DNA of 64,000 nt, from positions 336,575-400,574 of the forward strand of contig NW_014575559.1 of NCBI RefSeq assembly GCF_000708205.1, written 5' to 3'. Every line of letters begins with the position of its first letter. Position 1 is the stretch's first letter. This document shows positions 45,976 through 57,353 of this stretch, in pieces. Made by a program: the position numbers and the translations under genes. Source of the DNA: Mixia osmundae IAM 14324. Taxonomy: Eukaryota; Basidiomycota; Mixiomycetes; Mixiales; Mixiaceae. The notes below the pieces were generated by a model. The model was not told where the DNA came from. It saw nothing but the letters and a program-made list of their open reading frames with translations, and searched no databases.

Positions 45976-48900
45976 TCAGCGCCACACAGGCGTGATGCGT
46001 TCAGCGGGCACAGTCGAATCTCTGCGAAGTAATGAGCGCGCAGTCGCCTGAGTTGAGCCACCCAAAGCCATCGAGGCACGCCTGACTTTACGTGGCGATG
46101 CGCGAGCTGCCTCCGTAGTGCCTTGGGCTCTCGACGCCGGACTATTCGGTAAGTAGCTGAATCGACGCGATGGGAGATGCTTTGGGCTGCGGATTGGCCC
46201 GGGGCCAGCGGCCATTGAACGACGAGCAGCGCGCAAAGCTGTTTCTTTGCCAGGCGTGTCAGGCGCTGCGAGTCCGACAGGTGGCATGGGCGCCAAGAGA
46301 GGCAAGACGGGCAAGGGCTGAAGAGGCGGGACAAAGTTGAAAGCGGGTACAAATACAGGCGCTGCTGCTGATTCCTCGCCTTCTGCTTCTTCTCCGAGCG
46401 AATGCAGGGTCGACGGCTTTGACAATAGGCCGAGTGGCCGACTTGCCAGACTGTCTCGTCCTCGCATGATCGGCGGCTTTGAGATGGTTGCGTTCAAGAC
46501 AGTGGGGTCGACGAGGTCTTTACCTGGTGAGTATGGCGCACGCTTCGTGCCGATGTTTTGCAAGAGCTGTCCAGGTCGATTGAAGTCAAAGTCTCGCAAA
46601 GGTCCGGCTGATGGTGAAGGATCAGGATACAGTTCCGATGCTGACTTTGCCAAAAGGTTGTCGCTGCTGGAGATTTCAGACATGTTCAGAGTCGACTCGT
46701 CCGCGAATGAGCTAGACGCATCTGCAGCAGACGCTAGAACAGGCGCGGCGATTACGGCTGGCTTGTGAGGCGAAAGCGGTCTCGCTCTAGGCGGCTGAGC
46801 CGTGAGCTTGCGAGGCGAGCGACGAGGTGCAAGACTTTCTCGGCTTATGCTGGCCCTTGGCGCTGGTTTCGGCATAGTGGCAGTCGAAGGTCGGCCCGCA
46901 ATCGACATGCGCTTGAGAGGAGGATTGCTACTCGCTGCAGATGCAGGTCGCTTGAGTACGTTGCTGATGGTCGCTGAAGGCGCAGGCCCAGAGCACTGTG
47001 TAAAGCCTTGCTCCGCAATACCCATGATGTGAGCCAGAGTGGGGGCGTCTGCGCCGTTGCCGAGAAGCACGCTAGTACGCATGATGGCTTGTAGCAGCTC
47101 ACACTGCTGCCGCGCTGATGCTATGTGCACCTCTGCTACTGCCTGGGAGGCTGCTGACTGAAGCTCGTGATGCAAGGCTGCGTTCTTGGCTTCGAGCATT
47201 TCGAGAGCGTCTGGGTCGGTCAAACGTCTCTTGAGGCCGGTCGCGATGGCTTCATACAGCGATCTTGCCGTATCGGCGCTGTTGATGTGCAAAGCAAGCT
47301 GCCGAGCGCGATCCTGATACTGCTGCTGAAGTTCCCGGACAGGCTGAAGCTGCAACTCGACAGATGAATTACCGGAAGCTGACATGCCGTCAAGCCAGGC
47401 AATAGCGACGTTCTGCAGGATGACAAGGCGATCGATTTCTGCTTTCGCGGAGGCAGCCGTTTTGACTTTACGCGAGAGATCATCCCAACTTGATCGCATG
47501 CGAGACACTGCATCTGTGACTTCCTTCATCGCTTTTGCACGAGCTTGTTGATCGACAGCGATATGCTTTGCCGAGACTGCTTTGCCATCTGCCTTGAGCG
47601 CTGCCAGCTCTTGACGTAGCTCATAGATGACGCGGACGTATTGGCTGACATGTCTGTCGACGCTGATGACATTGCGAGATACTTTGGTCTTGATATCCTT
47701 GGCTCGATTAGCATACTGTAGCGTGTTGTAGGTTTCGTCGAAGTGGTGAGATGAAGGCGAGACGCAAACGACCATGACTGTTCGACAGTTGCCGCCGAGA
47801 CTGTGCTTGAGCAAACGAGTGAGTTTGGAGTCTCGAAAGGGAACATGTGCGCGTGCACGAGGGTCACAGAGGGCGTTGATACAGCTGCCGAGCGCGAGCA
47901 GTGATCTATTGATATTTGCGCCCTCGAGCAATCTCTGTCCTTTGTTCTGTGTTACACTAGCGCGCTCGGAGCCTGCCAGATCGATGACACTCAGCGTAGC
48001 CATATTAATCTCTTCGGTCAGATCGGCTGTGCGCGGTCTCTGTCGAATGTTGACTGATAGAACGGCATGCGAGCGCGACGAGACTGCGTTGGCTTCGGTT
48101 GGCGAGACTGTGCGCATCGAATTGCCCTGATGAATCATCTCGATGACTTCCTGAGCCGAAGCGGGTACATGCTCCGAAAGGTTGGGCACCGTGATGCGAT
48201 TACCCGTCTCACGCAGCATGAGCGTGGGTGAGCCGGCCGGCACAAGCAAGTCCCGTATGGCCTCGTTGTAGATCTCAAGATATGATACTGCACCGACTGG
48301 TCAGTGAGTGAAGCCAGGCGCACGGGGAAATAGACTGACCGCTCATTTCGACCGTGGTCTCGTCTTTCATTTCGGCAATGCGGTCGAACAGATCCTTCAT
48401 GAGCAAGAAGACGATGCCTGGCGAGTCTGGCGTGCCTGAGATAGTGTGAGTCTTACCGCAGCCAGTCGCCTGTGAACATCATCATCATCAAACATGCCGC
48501 GGCAAAGCCAAGGGCGACTGACGCCATAAGCGAAAACGGTCGAATTGTAGCCGCTGAGCACGCCGTCGACGAGCGTTTTGGCAGAACCAGAGTAGACATC
48601 TTCTTGAGTGGCAGTCTCATCAAAGACCCGGTCGAAGCAGAACTTGAGATCCTTGGCCCGCTTGTTGCTAAGCTTGACGTAGGGGTTGGCGCTCTCTTGC
48701 GGCGGGTCGAATACCATCACTTGATCGTCCAACACTTTTACAATCCGTCTCACTGGCCCTGATGCTCTGTTACTACTCAGAGTGGAGGTCGAGGCGACCG
48801 GTGTAGCTGACAGACTGCCATCGCCCATGTATACCTGCGTCTTTGGCTCGGGTGCGAACAAGGCCGACTCTCTGGACGAGAACGGGCGCACTCGTACTGG

Positions 48901-48979
48901 GCTGGCATAAGCAATTGCTACTGTCTAAATCATCAGACTCACCTGCGACAATGATAGAAGCAGCGCCATCGGACGCCAT
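45976..48979 (-). CDS. KIP3: Kinesin-8 (Kip3-like) motor
   Basis: Plus-end-directed, microtubule-length-regulating kinesin of about 950 residues. The motor domain starts SIIVA|VRVRPFSSRES and contains the P-loop FAYG|ATGCGKTHTISGT, EIYNEAIRDLLV, switch I AVSSRSHAVL and switch II SVIDLAGSERAS. HVPFRDSKLTRLLKHSLGGN and the neck region VDRHVSQYVRVIYELRQELA identify subfamily 8. Coiled coil follows, then a basic Ser/Pro-rich tail that may bind microtubules. Exons are 48979-48943, 48896-48523, 48469-48340 and 48287-45976. An in-frame upstream ATG at 49048 would add 23 residues but starts only about 10 bp past the dynein gene's stop, so I prefer 48979. Confidence 0.93.
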
Positions 48980-49059
48980 ACTCAGCTCTGGGCGAAATGA
49001 CAATGACCCGGCGGATGTTTTCAAGTAAGCTCGGCGCGCGTCATGCATGTGTCACGTGA

Positions 49060-50878
49060 TTACTTCTCCTTTGGCACCGAAGCAGCGCTCGGTCTTCCCG
49101 ACGCCGGGCTACTCCCCCTAGTTAGAAGGGACTGGAAGAAATTGTGCAAGACCTCGTTCTGGCTCTGACCACTCTGTGGCGTCAGAGGAGACGGTATCGC
49201 GGCTGCAAGTGGTGCGGCTGCCGGGGCTTGATTCGAGGGTGACTTGGGCTATGGCACGAGACTGTCAGTCAAGTACAGTCAGGCAATGATGCTGTAAAGC
49301 TGACCTTGCTGATCGGCGAAGCTATTGCAGAGGCGGCGAGCGCCTTGTCCACGCCAGGCATATCGAGAGAGGCGGTGGACCCCGTCATGGGGCCCATCCG
49401 ACCGGTCGAGGCCGTCTTGAACTGCGATTTCGCATCTGTGCTGACCTTGTCCTTCTGCAGAGCGTCATAGTGTTCTTTGAGGAATTCTTGCTCGTCTCGC
49501 ACAGTCATCAAAGCTGGCTTGGGCGCCATCTGCGTGAATATGAGCCAGGATCAATCTTAGACTGCCAAGACGTACGATACGATTGGCAGACGTGTCGTGT
49601 ATCAGGGTTGAATAGAGCTTGACAAGCGAAGGATCGTCGTCGGTTTGCTCGTTCAGCAGATCGTTCGACCATGCTTGGGCCATAGCAGCCACATCATAGC
49701 TATCCCGCAGTAGCTTGATCTTTCCTTCTGTATCCCAGCCAAAAGGAACAAAGACTTCTTCTCGCTCAACGACGCTCGGCTTGGCTTCAAAGGCGAAGAG
49801 TGCAGGATTGAAGAGCTGGTGATGCAGATACTGTCGTAAGCGCTCAAACGTCCTCGGTCGCGCGTTCGTCGTCGTCAACAAGGCAGCGCCATCTGCAAAT
49901 TCGCTCTTCCATTCAGCATGCTTCAGCTGAACTCCGAAACTGAACGAACGGTGGAAGCAGATCGTGCGTAGGCTTTGTTGGATGAAATCGCTTTGCTCTT
50001 CATTCAGTGATTTGTCGCGTTCGAGGCGCGCAATATGGTCCGCCTGTTGTGGTATCAGCAAAGTAGCACCTTTGGACATGGCACGTACCTTTGTGCAGAC
50101 AATGTAGATGGGCAGACCAAAGCTGCCCTGCAGGGCGCCTGTAGGCATGGGCAACTCGTCATGTTCTGATTTAGGCAGTCGACTTGAGCCTTCGGTGTAG
50201 CTCTTGAAGCGTGCCACCACTGCATGCTCGCCGTCATCAGTCATGTTCATCTGATCAGTCTCGCCAGACTTGCACTTCTGTTTGCCCTCGTCAACGAGTG
50301 CTGGCTCGATGCTTGCTACCGCAGCCGCGATGACACTGAACCAGCGTTGTAGTGACGATAGGAAGAGCCACGGCTTGTCCCAGGCCAAAGCAATGATGAG
50401 CGAGGTCTCGAGAAAGTTGTCATTGTTGAGCGCGACAGGCAGCAAATCGGCAAAACTTGGATCGTAAGACGCAAGCGAGTAGCATCCTAGCCTGCCAACG
50501 ATCTCTGATGACATGTTCTCAGCATGGGCACGAGCTGAGCAGCGAGTCGCGGACCTTCATCCGCTAGCGCGCGTTGATTGAGCGCCGTCGAGGCTGAGGG
50601 ATCCTTGATGTCTGTGTAAGCGTACGATAACCCCAGCTCTGCTCGTATGCTATCATCCGTCGCCTTTCCCTTCCCTTTGCCAAGCCCCAATGTGTCCAGA
50701 ATGGTGTTCTTGCCGGTGCCCACTTGTCCTGCTCATTTGTCCAAATCGTGAGCTTGCGGCATGCCTTGTCCAATTTGGGCTGACCGCATAAGATGAGTGT
50801 GCGGTTGGGCAGAGCCCGAGAGGACGAGGCTACGGATCGCAGGATGCGAGACCAGATCTCTGGCTCGTTCGAGTCCAT
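49060..50878 (-). CDS. Cytoplasmic dynein light intermediate chain
   Basis: Subunit of cytoplasmic dynein that links the heavy chain to cargo adaptors, about 536 residues. It begins MDSNEPEIWSRILRSV, and NRTLILCGQVGTGKNTIL gives the degenerate GTPase-like P-loop typical of this family. GLSYAYTDI, EIVGRLGCYSLASYDPSFAD, then LLPVAL, and LPIYIVCTKV follow, with a disordered Pro/Ser-rich tail. Exons are 50878-50785, 50728-50555, 50504-49576, 49529-49305 and 49248-49060. The second intron is placed at ADE-EIVGRL using GTCCGC...ATCAG. It lies directly upstream of the kinesin-8 gene on the same strand, so two microtubule-motor genes are adjacent. Confidence 0.88.
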
Positions 50879-51361
50879 GACGACCTCTGATCTGGGAGGA
50901 GACGTCTCCAAGTGAGAACGCACGCGACGGAGCAGATGACGAACGACAGTCGATAGGCTAGCTCACACATACCCCTAACTCGCACTCTCACGAGACAGTA
51001 TACAGTCATGTCGCTTCCAAAGACTCAGTCAGATATGCATCAGGCCATCCTGAAGCCGGAACCGGACGACGGCATGACATTGCACCGACGCTCCTTGCTT
51101 CGAGCAGCAATCCTTGTCCTCGCATAGCGCCGCGGCAGACTGACAATTGCACTCGCATGTCAACATAAAAACGATCGGATATCACCGTCTGCTTGGCTGC
51201 TCGCCTCGAGGCTCGACCTCGGAAAGGAGTGATGGGACTTTGGCTCCTAAGCGCGAGTCCGGCACGGAGTGGCTTGGCATTCGCTGTCCACCTCACGCGT
51301 CGAGGCCGCTCGTCGATACTTCGTCCAGGACTCGAGATCAGTACGGCGTCTGTTGGAAGCA
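50879..51361. other. Divergent intergenic region, no gene seen
   Basis: About 480 bp between the dynein LIC start and an unknown plus-strand gene. Open frames on both strands overlap heavily and have no domain. It should hold two promoters. Confidence 0.4.
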
Positions 51362-52548
51362 ATGACAGTCGGAGCGAGTCCCCGCTCTGGCGTTTCAACC
51401 CCTCGTCCCGAGTCGCTCAGTTGGCAAGCATCCCTGCGATCTCCCAGCAGTGAGCGCTTCCACCGCCCCAAACAAGCTCGAACTCGAGCTGACATCCAGC
51501 GTGGAGCACCTCGCACGAGACCGACATACATGGCAGACAGAGCGAGACAAGTCAGTGCGAGTCCGTCGAACGGTTTGGCATACAAGCCACACACCGGAAA
51601 ACCCGAAAGACCGCCACGGTTCTCGCGTGCTCAGGAACGTATGTCAGACATCATACGACGGATCGAGAAGGAGTGCTTCATCGATCGGCCTGTCCCTTGC
51701 GCATCCGATTCTGATCTTGCACGACACATGTTGTCTGAGCCCGTCGTCAAGCAGGTCGGTCTGGGTGGCCTGCTTGTGGCGTGTGATCCTGCTGACTTTG
51801 TCGGTCGTCACAGACGCGCTTCGGCGATCTCGATGCATCGCACGGAGAGCGAGAGCAAGGATGTCAGAGCGTCATCGAATGGCGACACGAGTATGATCCA
51901 CAAGCACCCGCCACAACGTGTCGTCACATTGTGTCGACGCTCTTTCCTGCCCATGTGCATACCCCACAGCTCAAAGCCAGGCGACCCGTTCTGCGTCACT
52001 CGCCCGATCAAGTCAGAATGCAACGCGCTTTGCCCGTCGGCTCTGATGACGACGACGATGAAGGCGATAGGAGCTGCGATGACCGTCAGGACGATGTCTT
52101 GCTGGATTCCGAAGCGGCTAGATTCTTCCAAGCGACACGCGAGCTAGCAAGAGACGTGCGACTCTTAGCAAGGCAAGACGGTCAAACATTGCGACACACC
52201 TGGGATGCGCTTGAGCTCGATTGCGTAGAGATTGTCAAAGCAGCCTACGTCGCTCAAGGAGATTGGGAGCTACCTGTCGCCCTCCTCAGGCTGCCTTGTT
52301 CCCAAGCCGAATCATCAAGTTCCAACTCATCGAATTGCACCGGCACGACGAATACGTGCACAACGAGCGTCTCCTCGCTCGAGGTCAGATCCAAGCTCCA
52401 TCCTACACCTGTCAAGACGCCGAGGAGCAGCATACCGCGATACACGGGCAGTCCACCGAGCTCGTCAAGCACAAAGATGGCACCGCGAGCTCCGCGCACG
52501 CCCACTCGGATACCACGATACATCAAGCCCAGGCCCAGCAAAGTCTGA
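51362..52548 (+). CDS. Hypothetical Ser/Arg-rich protein
   Basis: I do not recognise this gene. The proposed protein has about 378 residues in two exons, 51362-51919 and 51970-52548, joined at HPPQR-LKARRP with a GTCGTC donor and CACAG acceptor. The N-terminal third is basic and rich in Ser, Pro and Arg. The middle has helical stretches (RAQERMSDIIRRIEKECFID and SEAARFFQATRELARDVRLL, then ARQDGQTLRHTWDALELD). The C-terminus is low-complexity Ser/Thr, then Pro/Arg-rich (SSIPRYTGSPPSSSSTKMAP), as in microtubule- or nucleic-acid-binding tails. An acidic run of Asp residues follows the splice site. The start at 51362 is the first ATG in a longer open frame. The splice model and end are provisional. 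Confidence 0.5.
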
Positions 52549-52743
52549 TCACAGGTTCATTGCTTGCTCTGTACGGTGTGCGCATATTTGGGCTTGAGCT
52601 GGTCTTGTGGATTGCACGTCGTTGTCATCGTGACGGATGATTTTGCCACGCTTCGGCTTGACGCGCAATTTGGTTGATATTGATGAGATTGAGCGCGAGA
52701 TTGCGATTGCCAATTAGCAGCGTGGTGGATCATCGGCTGGACC

Positions 52744-54836
52744 ATGTCAACAAGCGGACCCGTTTCGAGGTGCTCCACTTTGAGCTTGTCTGGTCAAGTG
52801 GAAGCGTGTACATTGGCACCCGCTCAGATGACCTCGATCCTCTCCCTGCCAACAGAGCTGATCTTCAGAATCGTCGATAGCCTATCGGCAGTCTCCGTGA
52901 GCCGATTGTCTTCGACCTGCAAAGCCTTGCACGATATCTGTCATTCCGACGAGCTCTGGAAGGATCGTATACGAGATCTCTGGCTCCTACACGGCGCCAC
53001 GACGGTATTGCCCGAGACAGACGATGAGCAAGTTGACCGGCTACCTTGGGCGGAGCAATGGAGTCGCTTTCTCGGCAGACACCGGCATTTCCTCGGCTGG
53101 TGGGCATCATCGCTGCCCTTCAGAGGCAGAGTCATACGAATGCAACTCTGTACAGAGACCGGCACGCTAGACACGCTCTACATCGCGGCCCAGCTCATCG
53201 AAGCGAGCAATGCCATACAACCTTTGGAAGACGCCAATGACGATTTTATGGCCGATGTGCTTCCTCAAGGTTTCTTGTGGGACGTTGGCTCGGCTAGCTA
53301 TTCGTGCGCTTGCTTGCTTGCTCGATGATGGCGGTCATGTTGACCCATGACGATCGCGTGGGCAGATTGCCATTAGATCATCCCTCGCCAGATCGGGGCT
53401 ACAGTATTGACGTCTTGGACCCTACGTTCCAACATGTGTAAGTTGGCCTCATACTTGGCTTGGTGTGACTTATGTATGACCCAGCACGTTGTTTACCATT
53501 CATCCCGAGCACGGCGTTACCCTCAACGCCAGGCCGGATCCACGCGCGAGCCAGCCGTTCATTTTTGACGCCTTGCGACCCGTCAGTCTAGAGGTAGCAT
53601 ACGACGTGCTAGGCGTACCTGTCAGTGCAGGCTCTACGGTGACGAGCCTTTTCACAGGCGAAAAGCAAACACCCTTTCCGACGATCTACATCGCCGAGAG
53701 TGGTATCTTACGTCCTTTCGAAGGCGATGTGAATCGCATAACGGAGGATGACATGCAAGAGCCCTACTTTGCTAGAGACTCCCGCCAGCTGCAGTGTCCT
53801 CATCTTGCCTTCACGCCGCGGTATACTAAATCCGATGAACCATCTAATCCGGCTATGCCTCTCGCTGACAACGGCGGCCCTCGCATGCTGTTCCAGACCG
53901 GTAACGTGCCGCAATGGATCGATCAGCCGCCGGAATTGCCTCAGCTCATACATATGTTCAATGGTGGCAATGGTCCCGAGGCGATCAGGATGAACATTCA
54001 CCGCCGCCTCAATGCTCAAAGTCGGGGCAGATTCATGACGTCGGGTGCGCTAGCTTTTGCAGCTTTGCAGACAGTCAAGCTGACGACACACTTGCAGACG
54101 CGGAATTATTCATGCCTATCAGAGCGCCCAGTGATCCTGTCTTGACGATGCCCGGCAACGAGCTTCGTGCCATTGATCTGACCGGTCTCTGGGTTGGCAC
54201 ATACTCTGGTCAGTGACCTTCGCTCCTGTTGAGCCCGAGCTGACGGTCTATTCAGTTCATGGACTCGAATTTGGCTACATCAATGTAAAGGAGGTACAGT
54301 CGATCGTCCATGCCGTCGACGAAATCGATCTCGAAGAGCTACCCTTTGACGGCTCCTCGACCTCGCTGCCTTTGCACAATGTACATGACGCACCACCTCG
54401 TCTAGGCAGCGCATCCTTGCGTCCTACACGGATGCGCAGACGGCATGTGATCGAGTTCATCAAAGTCACCGGCGATCTCAATGTACCAAGAGGCGAGATC
54501 AGCTGGATTGCTTTCCTGCCCGAAGAAGACGGATCGGAGGCGCTCGTACCGCTCGAGCAAAGAACGGTGCGCGCACTCGATCGAACGCAGATGGAAACTT
54601 GGTCGCACCGACCCTTTGCCACTATCGAAGCTGCAACCGCCGCATGGTCTCACGGCACGCTCGATGCAAAGGGAAAAGTCGCATTCAGTGGATTCCTCGA
54701 GCCACGCTGGTCGGACGCACAGGCTATCATCATCTCGAGCCGAACAGAAATGGGCGTGGTCGTGGATGAGATCCGGCTGCGCTGGCTCGAGCTCGGAAAG
54801 ACGAGCTCATACAAGCGTGTACGGGCCAGGATCTGA
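52744..54836 (+). CDS. F-box protein, FBXO31-like
   Basis: Predicted SCF ubiquitin-ligase substrate receptor of about 627 residues. The F-box is ILSLPTELIFRIVDSLSAVS, then VSRLSSTCKALHDICHSDELW. The C-terminal half resembles the FBXO31 substrate-binding domain: IDLTGLWVGTYSG|VHGLEFGYI and a closing beta-rich segment. Exons are 52744-53303, 53366-53437, 53485-54044, 54098-54208 and 54256-54836. They connect the blocks FLWDVGSASYS-LPLDHPSPDR, PTFQHV-TLFTIHPEHGV and RFMTS-DAELFMPIRAPSD in frame. A later ATG at 52828, just after a CTCAG acceptor-like site, could be the true start. Substrate is unknown; FBXO31 relatives target damaged or cell-cycle proteins. Confidence 0.82.
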
Positions 54837-54911
54837 AATTCACGCTCGAATGCATATGCTATGCGTGCTACAGTGTCTATTTCACTTGATCGGATATGTG
54901 TGTTCGTGGGT

Positions 54912-55732
54912 CTACTTGCCGACTTCGGAGGCCAACTGCTCCAGTTCGGTGGAGCTCAGCTCGCGAATGACGCCGGGCGATGCTGTCTTGCCGGTGATGG
55001 CGCTGCCTACGATCTGAGTGATACTCGACACGCTGTTGGACGTCGATAGCCAGTAACGGATCTGTCGAGAGATTGTAGGTCAGTCTTGCGCCCGGCTCCT
55101 ACGAAAGCTGTACCTACAGATGAGGGCTTGACGGAGATGATGCCGACGCGAGGATCGTCATAGCTGCCTGTGTGCTTGCCGTCACCTGCGACCTCCTGTT
55201 TAGCGACTCGATGGCATCTTGGAAAGATCTACAAACCTAGATCGCCAAACCATGCAGACGTGAGCGGGTTCCAGATCTTTTTGATGTGCTCGACATCGTC
55301 AACGAGCTTGGCTTGTCCGGCGACGGAGACCCAGCTGGTGCTGGACGGGCTGAAGTACGAAATGTTGACATCAGGGCTGTTCTGGAGCTCTTCCTCCTTA
55401 TTGCTCTCTTGGTTGTAGATGAACTCAAAGACGAGGCCTTCCTGGCTGGCGGGTGCCATCGCACGTGAATGAAGGCCAACGGGACCTTTGCTCACGAGCA
55501 TGGCCGTCTTGACTTCGCTGATGATCTTGAACACCTCATCTCGCTTCTGCGCCAGGGGTGCATCTGTCTCTGCCTTTTGCGTGTAGGGATCCTTAGACGG
55601 CATGTCGGCTTTTCTGATCTGTGATGCGTGGAAAGATCGGACTGGCTGTAGTGCAGCTGTCGATGTCACTGGACGAGGTGTAAGGGAGATCAGTCGGGGT
55701 GCTCTCGTGCTCTGTCTGAACAACACTGACAT
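54912..55732 (-). CDS. FMN-binding pyridoxamine-phosphate-oxidase-like protein
   Basis: Small flavin-binding split-barrel protein of about 237 residues, like the general-stress/bli-3 group. A basic, Ser/Arg-rich N-terminus (MSVLFRQSTRAPRLISLTPR, then VRSFHASQIRK) resembles a mitochondrial presequence. The barrel contains FKIISEVKTAMLVSKG, LVFEFIYNQESNKEEEL and DVNISYFSPSSTSWVSVAGQ. WFGDLG|DGKHTGSYDDPRVGIISVKP matches the family loop. Exons are 55732-55237, 55185-55118 and 55061-54912. The first intron could use two close CAG acceptors; GTCGCAG keeps the DLGDG motif. Reaction is unknown; relatives bind FMN or F420-like cofactors. Confidence 0.83.
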
Positions 55733-55888
55733 GCGGCTCGACCTGTTGCTTTCGATGACGACGATATTCGACCGACGATCGGCCACGTCGTCTGTCGGGT
55801 TTTGTCGTCGACACGAGGCAAAACTTCGCGTTGCCGCAGCGCCGCCACCTCCGCACTAGCAGCACATCAGTGCCATCCACTCGTCGAC

Positions 55889-56735
55889 ATGCGATACTCC
55901 GCGCTCTTCGCCGCTCTGGTAGCTGGCACTCATGCACAGACCAGTACGTGCTCGTCGACATCGGGCCAGGCGTGGAGCTGACCACCGATGTTTCAGCTTC
56001 TACTTCGGCAGCCGCAGCCGCTTCCTCAGCCGTTGCCTCACTCAGCTCGCTCGTCAGCTCTGTAGGAGGTGCGCGACAGCTGCCGCGCTGTGCTCAGCTG
56101 ACACTCCGTCCGCAGGCGCTACGAACACTCAGACATCCTTGCTGCCCGTCCCGACGTACGCGTTCGCAAATAGCACCCAGTCCACCAACGCCACGCTCGC
56201 AAAGAGTCTTCCGGCCTTCACGTACAATCTCACGAGCGAGAGCGCGACACTGAGAGCGGCCATCTGCACCCAGATGATGAACGTCTGCTCCGTTTCAGGC
56301 TGCATCAACTCGAATGCCACCGTGAGCACTAACTTTTGCAATAACGTCACCATGGGCTACGACTGCGAGTGTACTAGCTCTTCCGAGAGCAGAGAGTTCA
56401 TGCAAGAGTATCTCTTGCCGATCAACCTGGTCGATTGTCAGTTCCGCTCTCGCGCGTGTCTCGACGCATGCTTGAAGCCAGGCATGACGAGCTCGACAAA
56501 CGATTGCCAGACAGCCTGCAACAGCATCTATGCCGACACATGTGGTACTTCGAGTCAGCAGATTCCAGAGTATCGAGTGAGCAATCCCAGCGCAACGCCG
56601 TCCTACTACCCAGACACAAGCAAGGGCGGCGTTCTGCCCACGACTTCTTCGGACAACACGAGCTCGGCGAGCAAGATAGCGGTATCGGTAACACTCAGCT
56701 TGGGCTTCCTGGCGGGTCTGTGCATTGTACTGTAA
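55889..56735 (+). CDS. Secreted, probably GPI-anchored Cys-rich protein
   Basis: Predicted cell-surface protein of about 254 residues. The N-terminus MRYSALFAALVAGTHAQT is a signal peptide. An Ala/Ser/Thr-rich stretch follows, then a Cys-rich domain with many spaced cysteines (ICTQMMNVCSVSGCINSNAT, YDCECTSSSE, CLDACLKPGM). A Ser/Thr-rich linker and a hydrophobic C-terminus without basic residues (IAVSVTLSLGFLAGLCIVL) fit GPI attachment. Proposed exons are 55889-55943, 55997-56068 and 56098-56735. The second intron would be only 29 nt and needs transcript support. It resembles fungal DUF7707-type wall proteins. The next gene downstream is also secreted. Confidence 0.75.
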
Positions 56736-56852
56736 TTGCACTTATTCTGCGCACCGACCCTGACCATGGCGCTATCGCTTCGCTGGCTAACGCCTACCAC
56801 GCGGTACAGATCTCATTGGCTTCTCCAGCTGAATGGAGAGTAAGGCAGCATC

Positions 56853-57244
56853 ATGATCGGCAAGACAATGATGATCGCGTTCTGTGTCGCTCTTTCGGCA
56901 GCCGAGATGGATATCGTCACGCCGGAAACGGGCGCACTCGTCTCGGCCTGCAAACCAATCGATGTCGACGTTGCCGACATCCCTACAACGGCGGACAAGA
57001 TCAGTTGGCATCTCATGCGCGACGGTCAGACACAGGCATCCGGGAATGCGAGTATTACAAGTCCTGTGTAATGACTTGTGCTGACGCTGCGTAGGTTCCT
57101 CTGGCTGCTGCCTTTCAAGCAGATCTTCCCTGGCCTGCAAAGGTCGCAGAGAAGCAGCGCGCAGGAGAATGGGAGTTCGTGCTCGTAGCAGAGGGCAAGG
57201 CGCCCGCCAAGCAGTCTCACAAATTTAAAGCCGTGCCTTGCTGA
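56853..57244 (+). CDS. Small secreted Kre9/Knh1-like wall protein
   Basis: Predicted secreted protein of about 120 residues. MIGKTMMIAFCVALSAAEMD looks like a signal peptide. The mature part begins IVTPETGALVSACKPIDVDV and continues to a beta-sandwich pattern ending GEWEFVLVAEGKAPAKQSHK. This resembles the N-terminal domain of Kre9/Knh1 and Ser-Thr-rich GPI wall proteins (xxxPxxGxxVxAGxxxxVxW). No Ser/Thr tail or GPI signal follows. Exons are 56853-57065 and 57095-57244, with a 29-nt intron (GTGTAA...GCGTAG) that contains a CTGAC branch-like site. Without it the frame would stop at once. Confidence 0.68.
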
Positions 57245-57353
57245 GTCTTGTAAATCGTCTTCGAATGCATTGGGGTATAACCGTGGCGTGACAGTGATGT
57301 ATTGATGGCAGTGAGGGTAGCTCTACAACATTGCGTGGTCGTGATCCGGAGTT

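Noticed and set aside
45976-48130. Plus-strand open frames of 60-143 codons across the kinesin-8 gene
   Set aside because: They are antisense to a clear kinesin and carry no domain; Ser/Arg-rich composition mirrors the coding strand.
56805-57140. 117-codon minus-strand frame over the small secreted protein gene
   Set aside because: It has no signal or domain, while the plus strand gives a signal peptide and a Kre9-like pattern.
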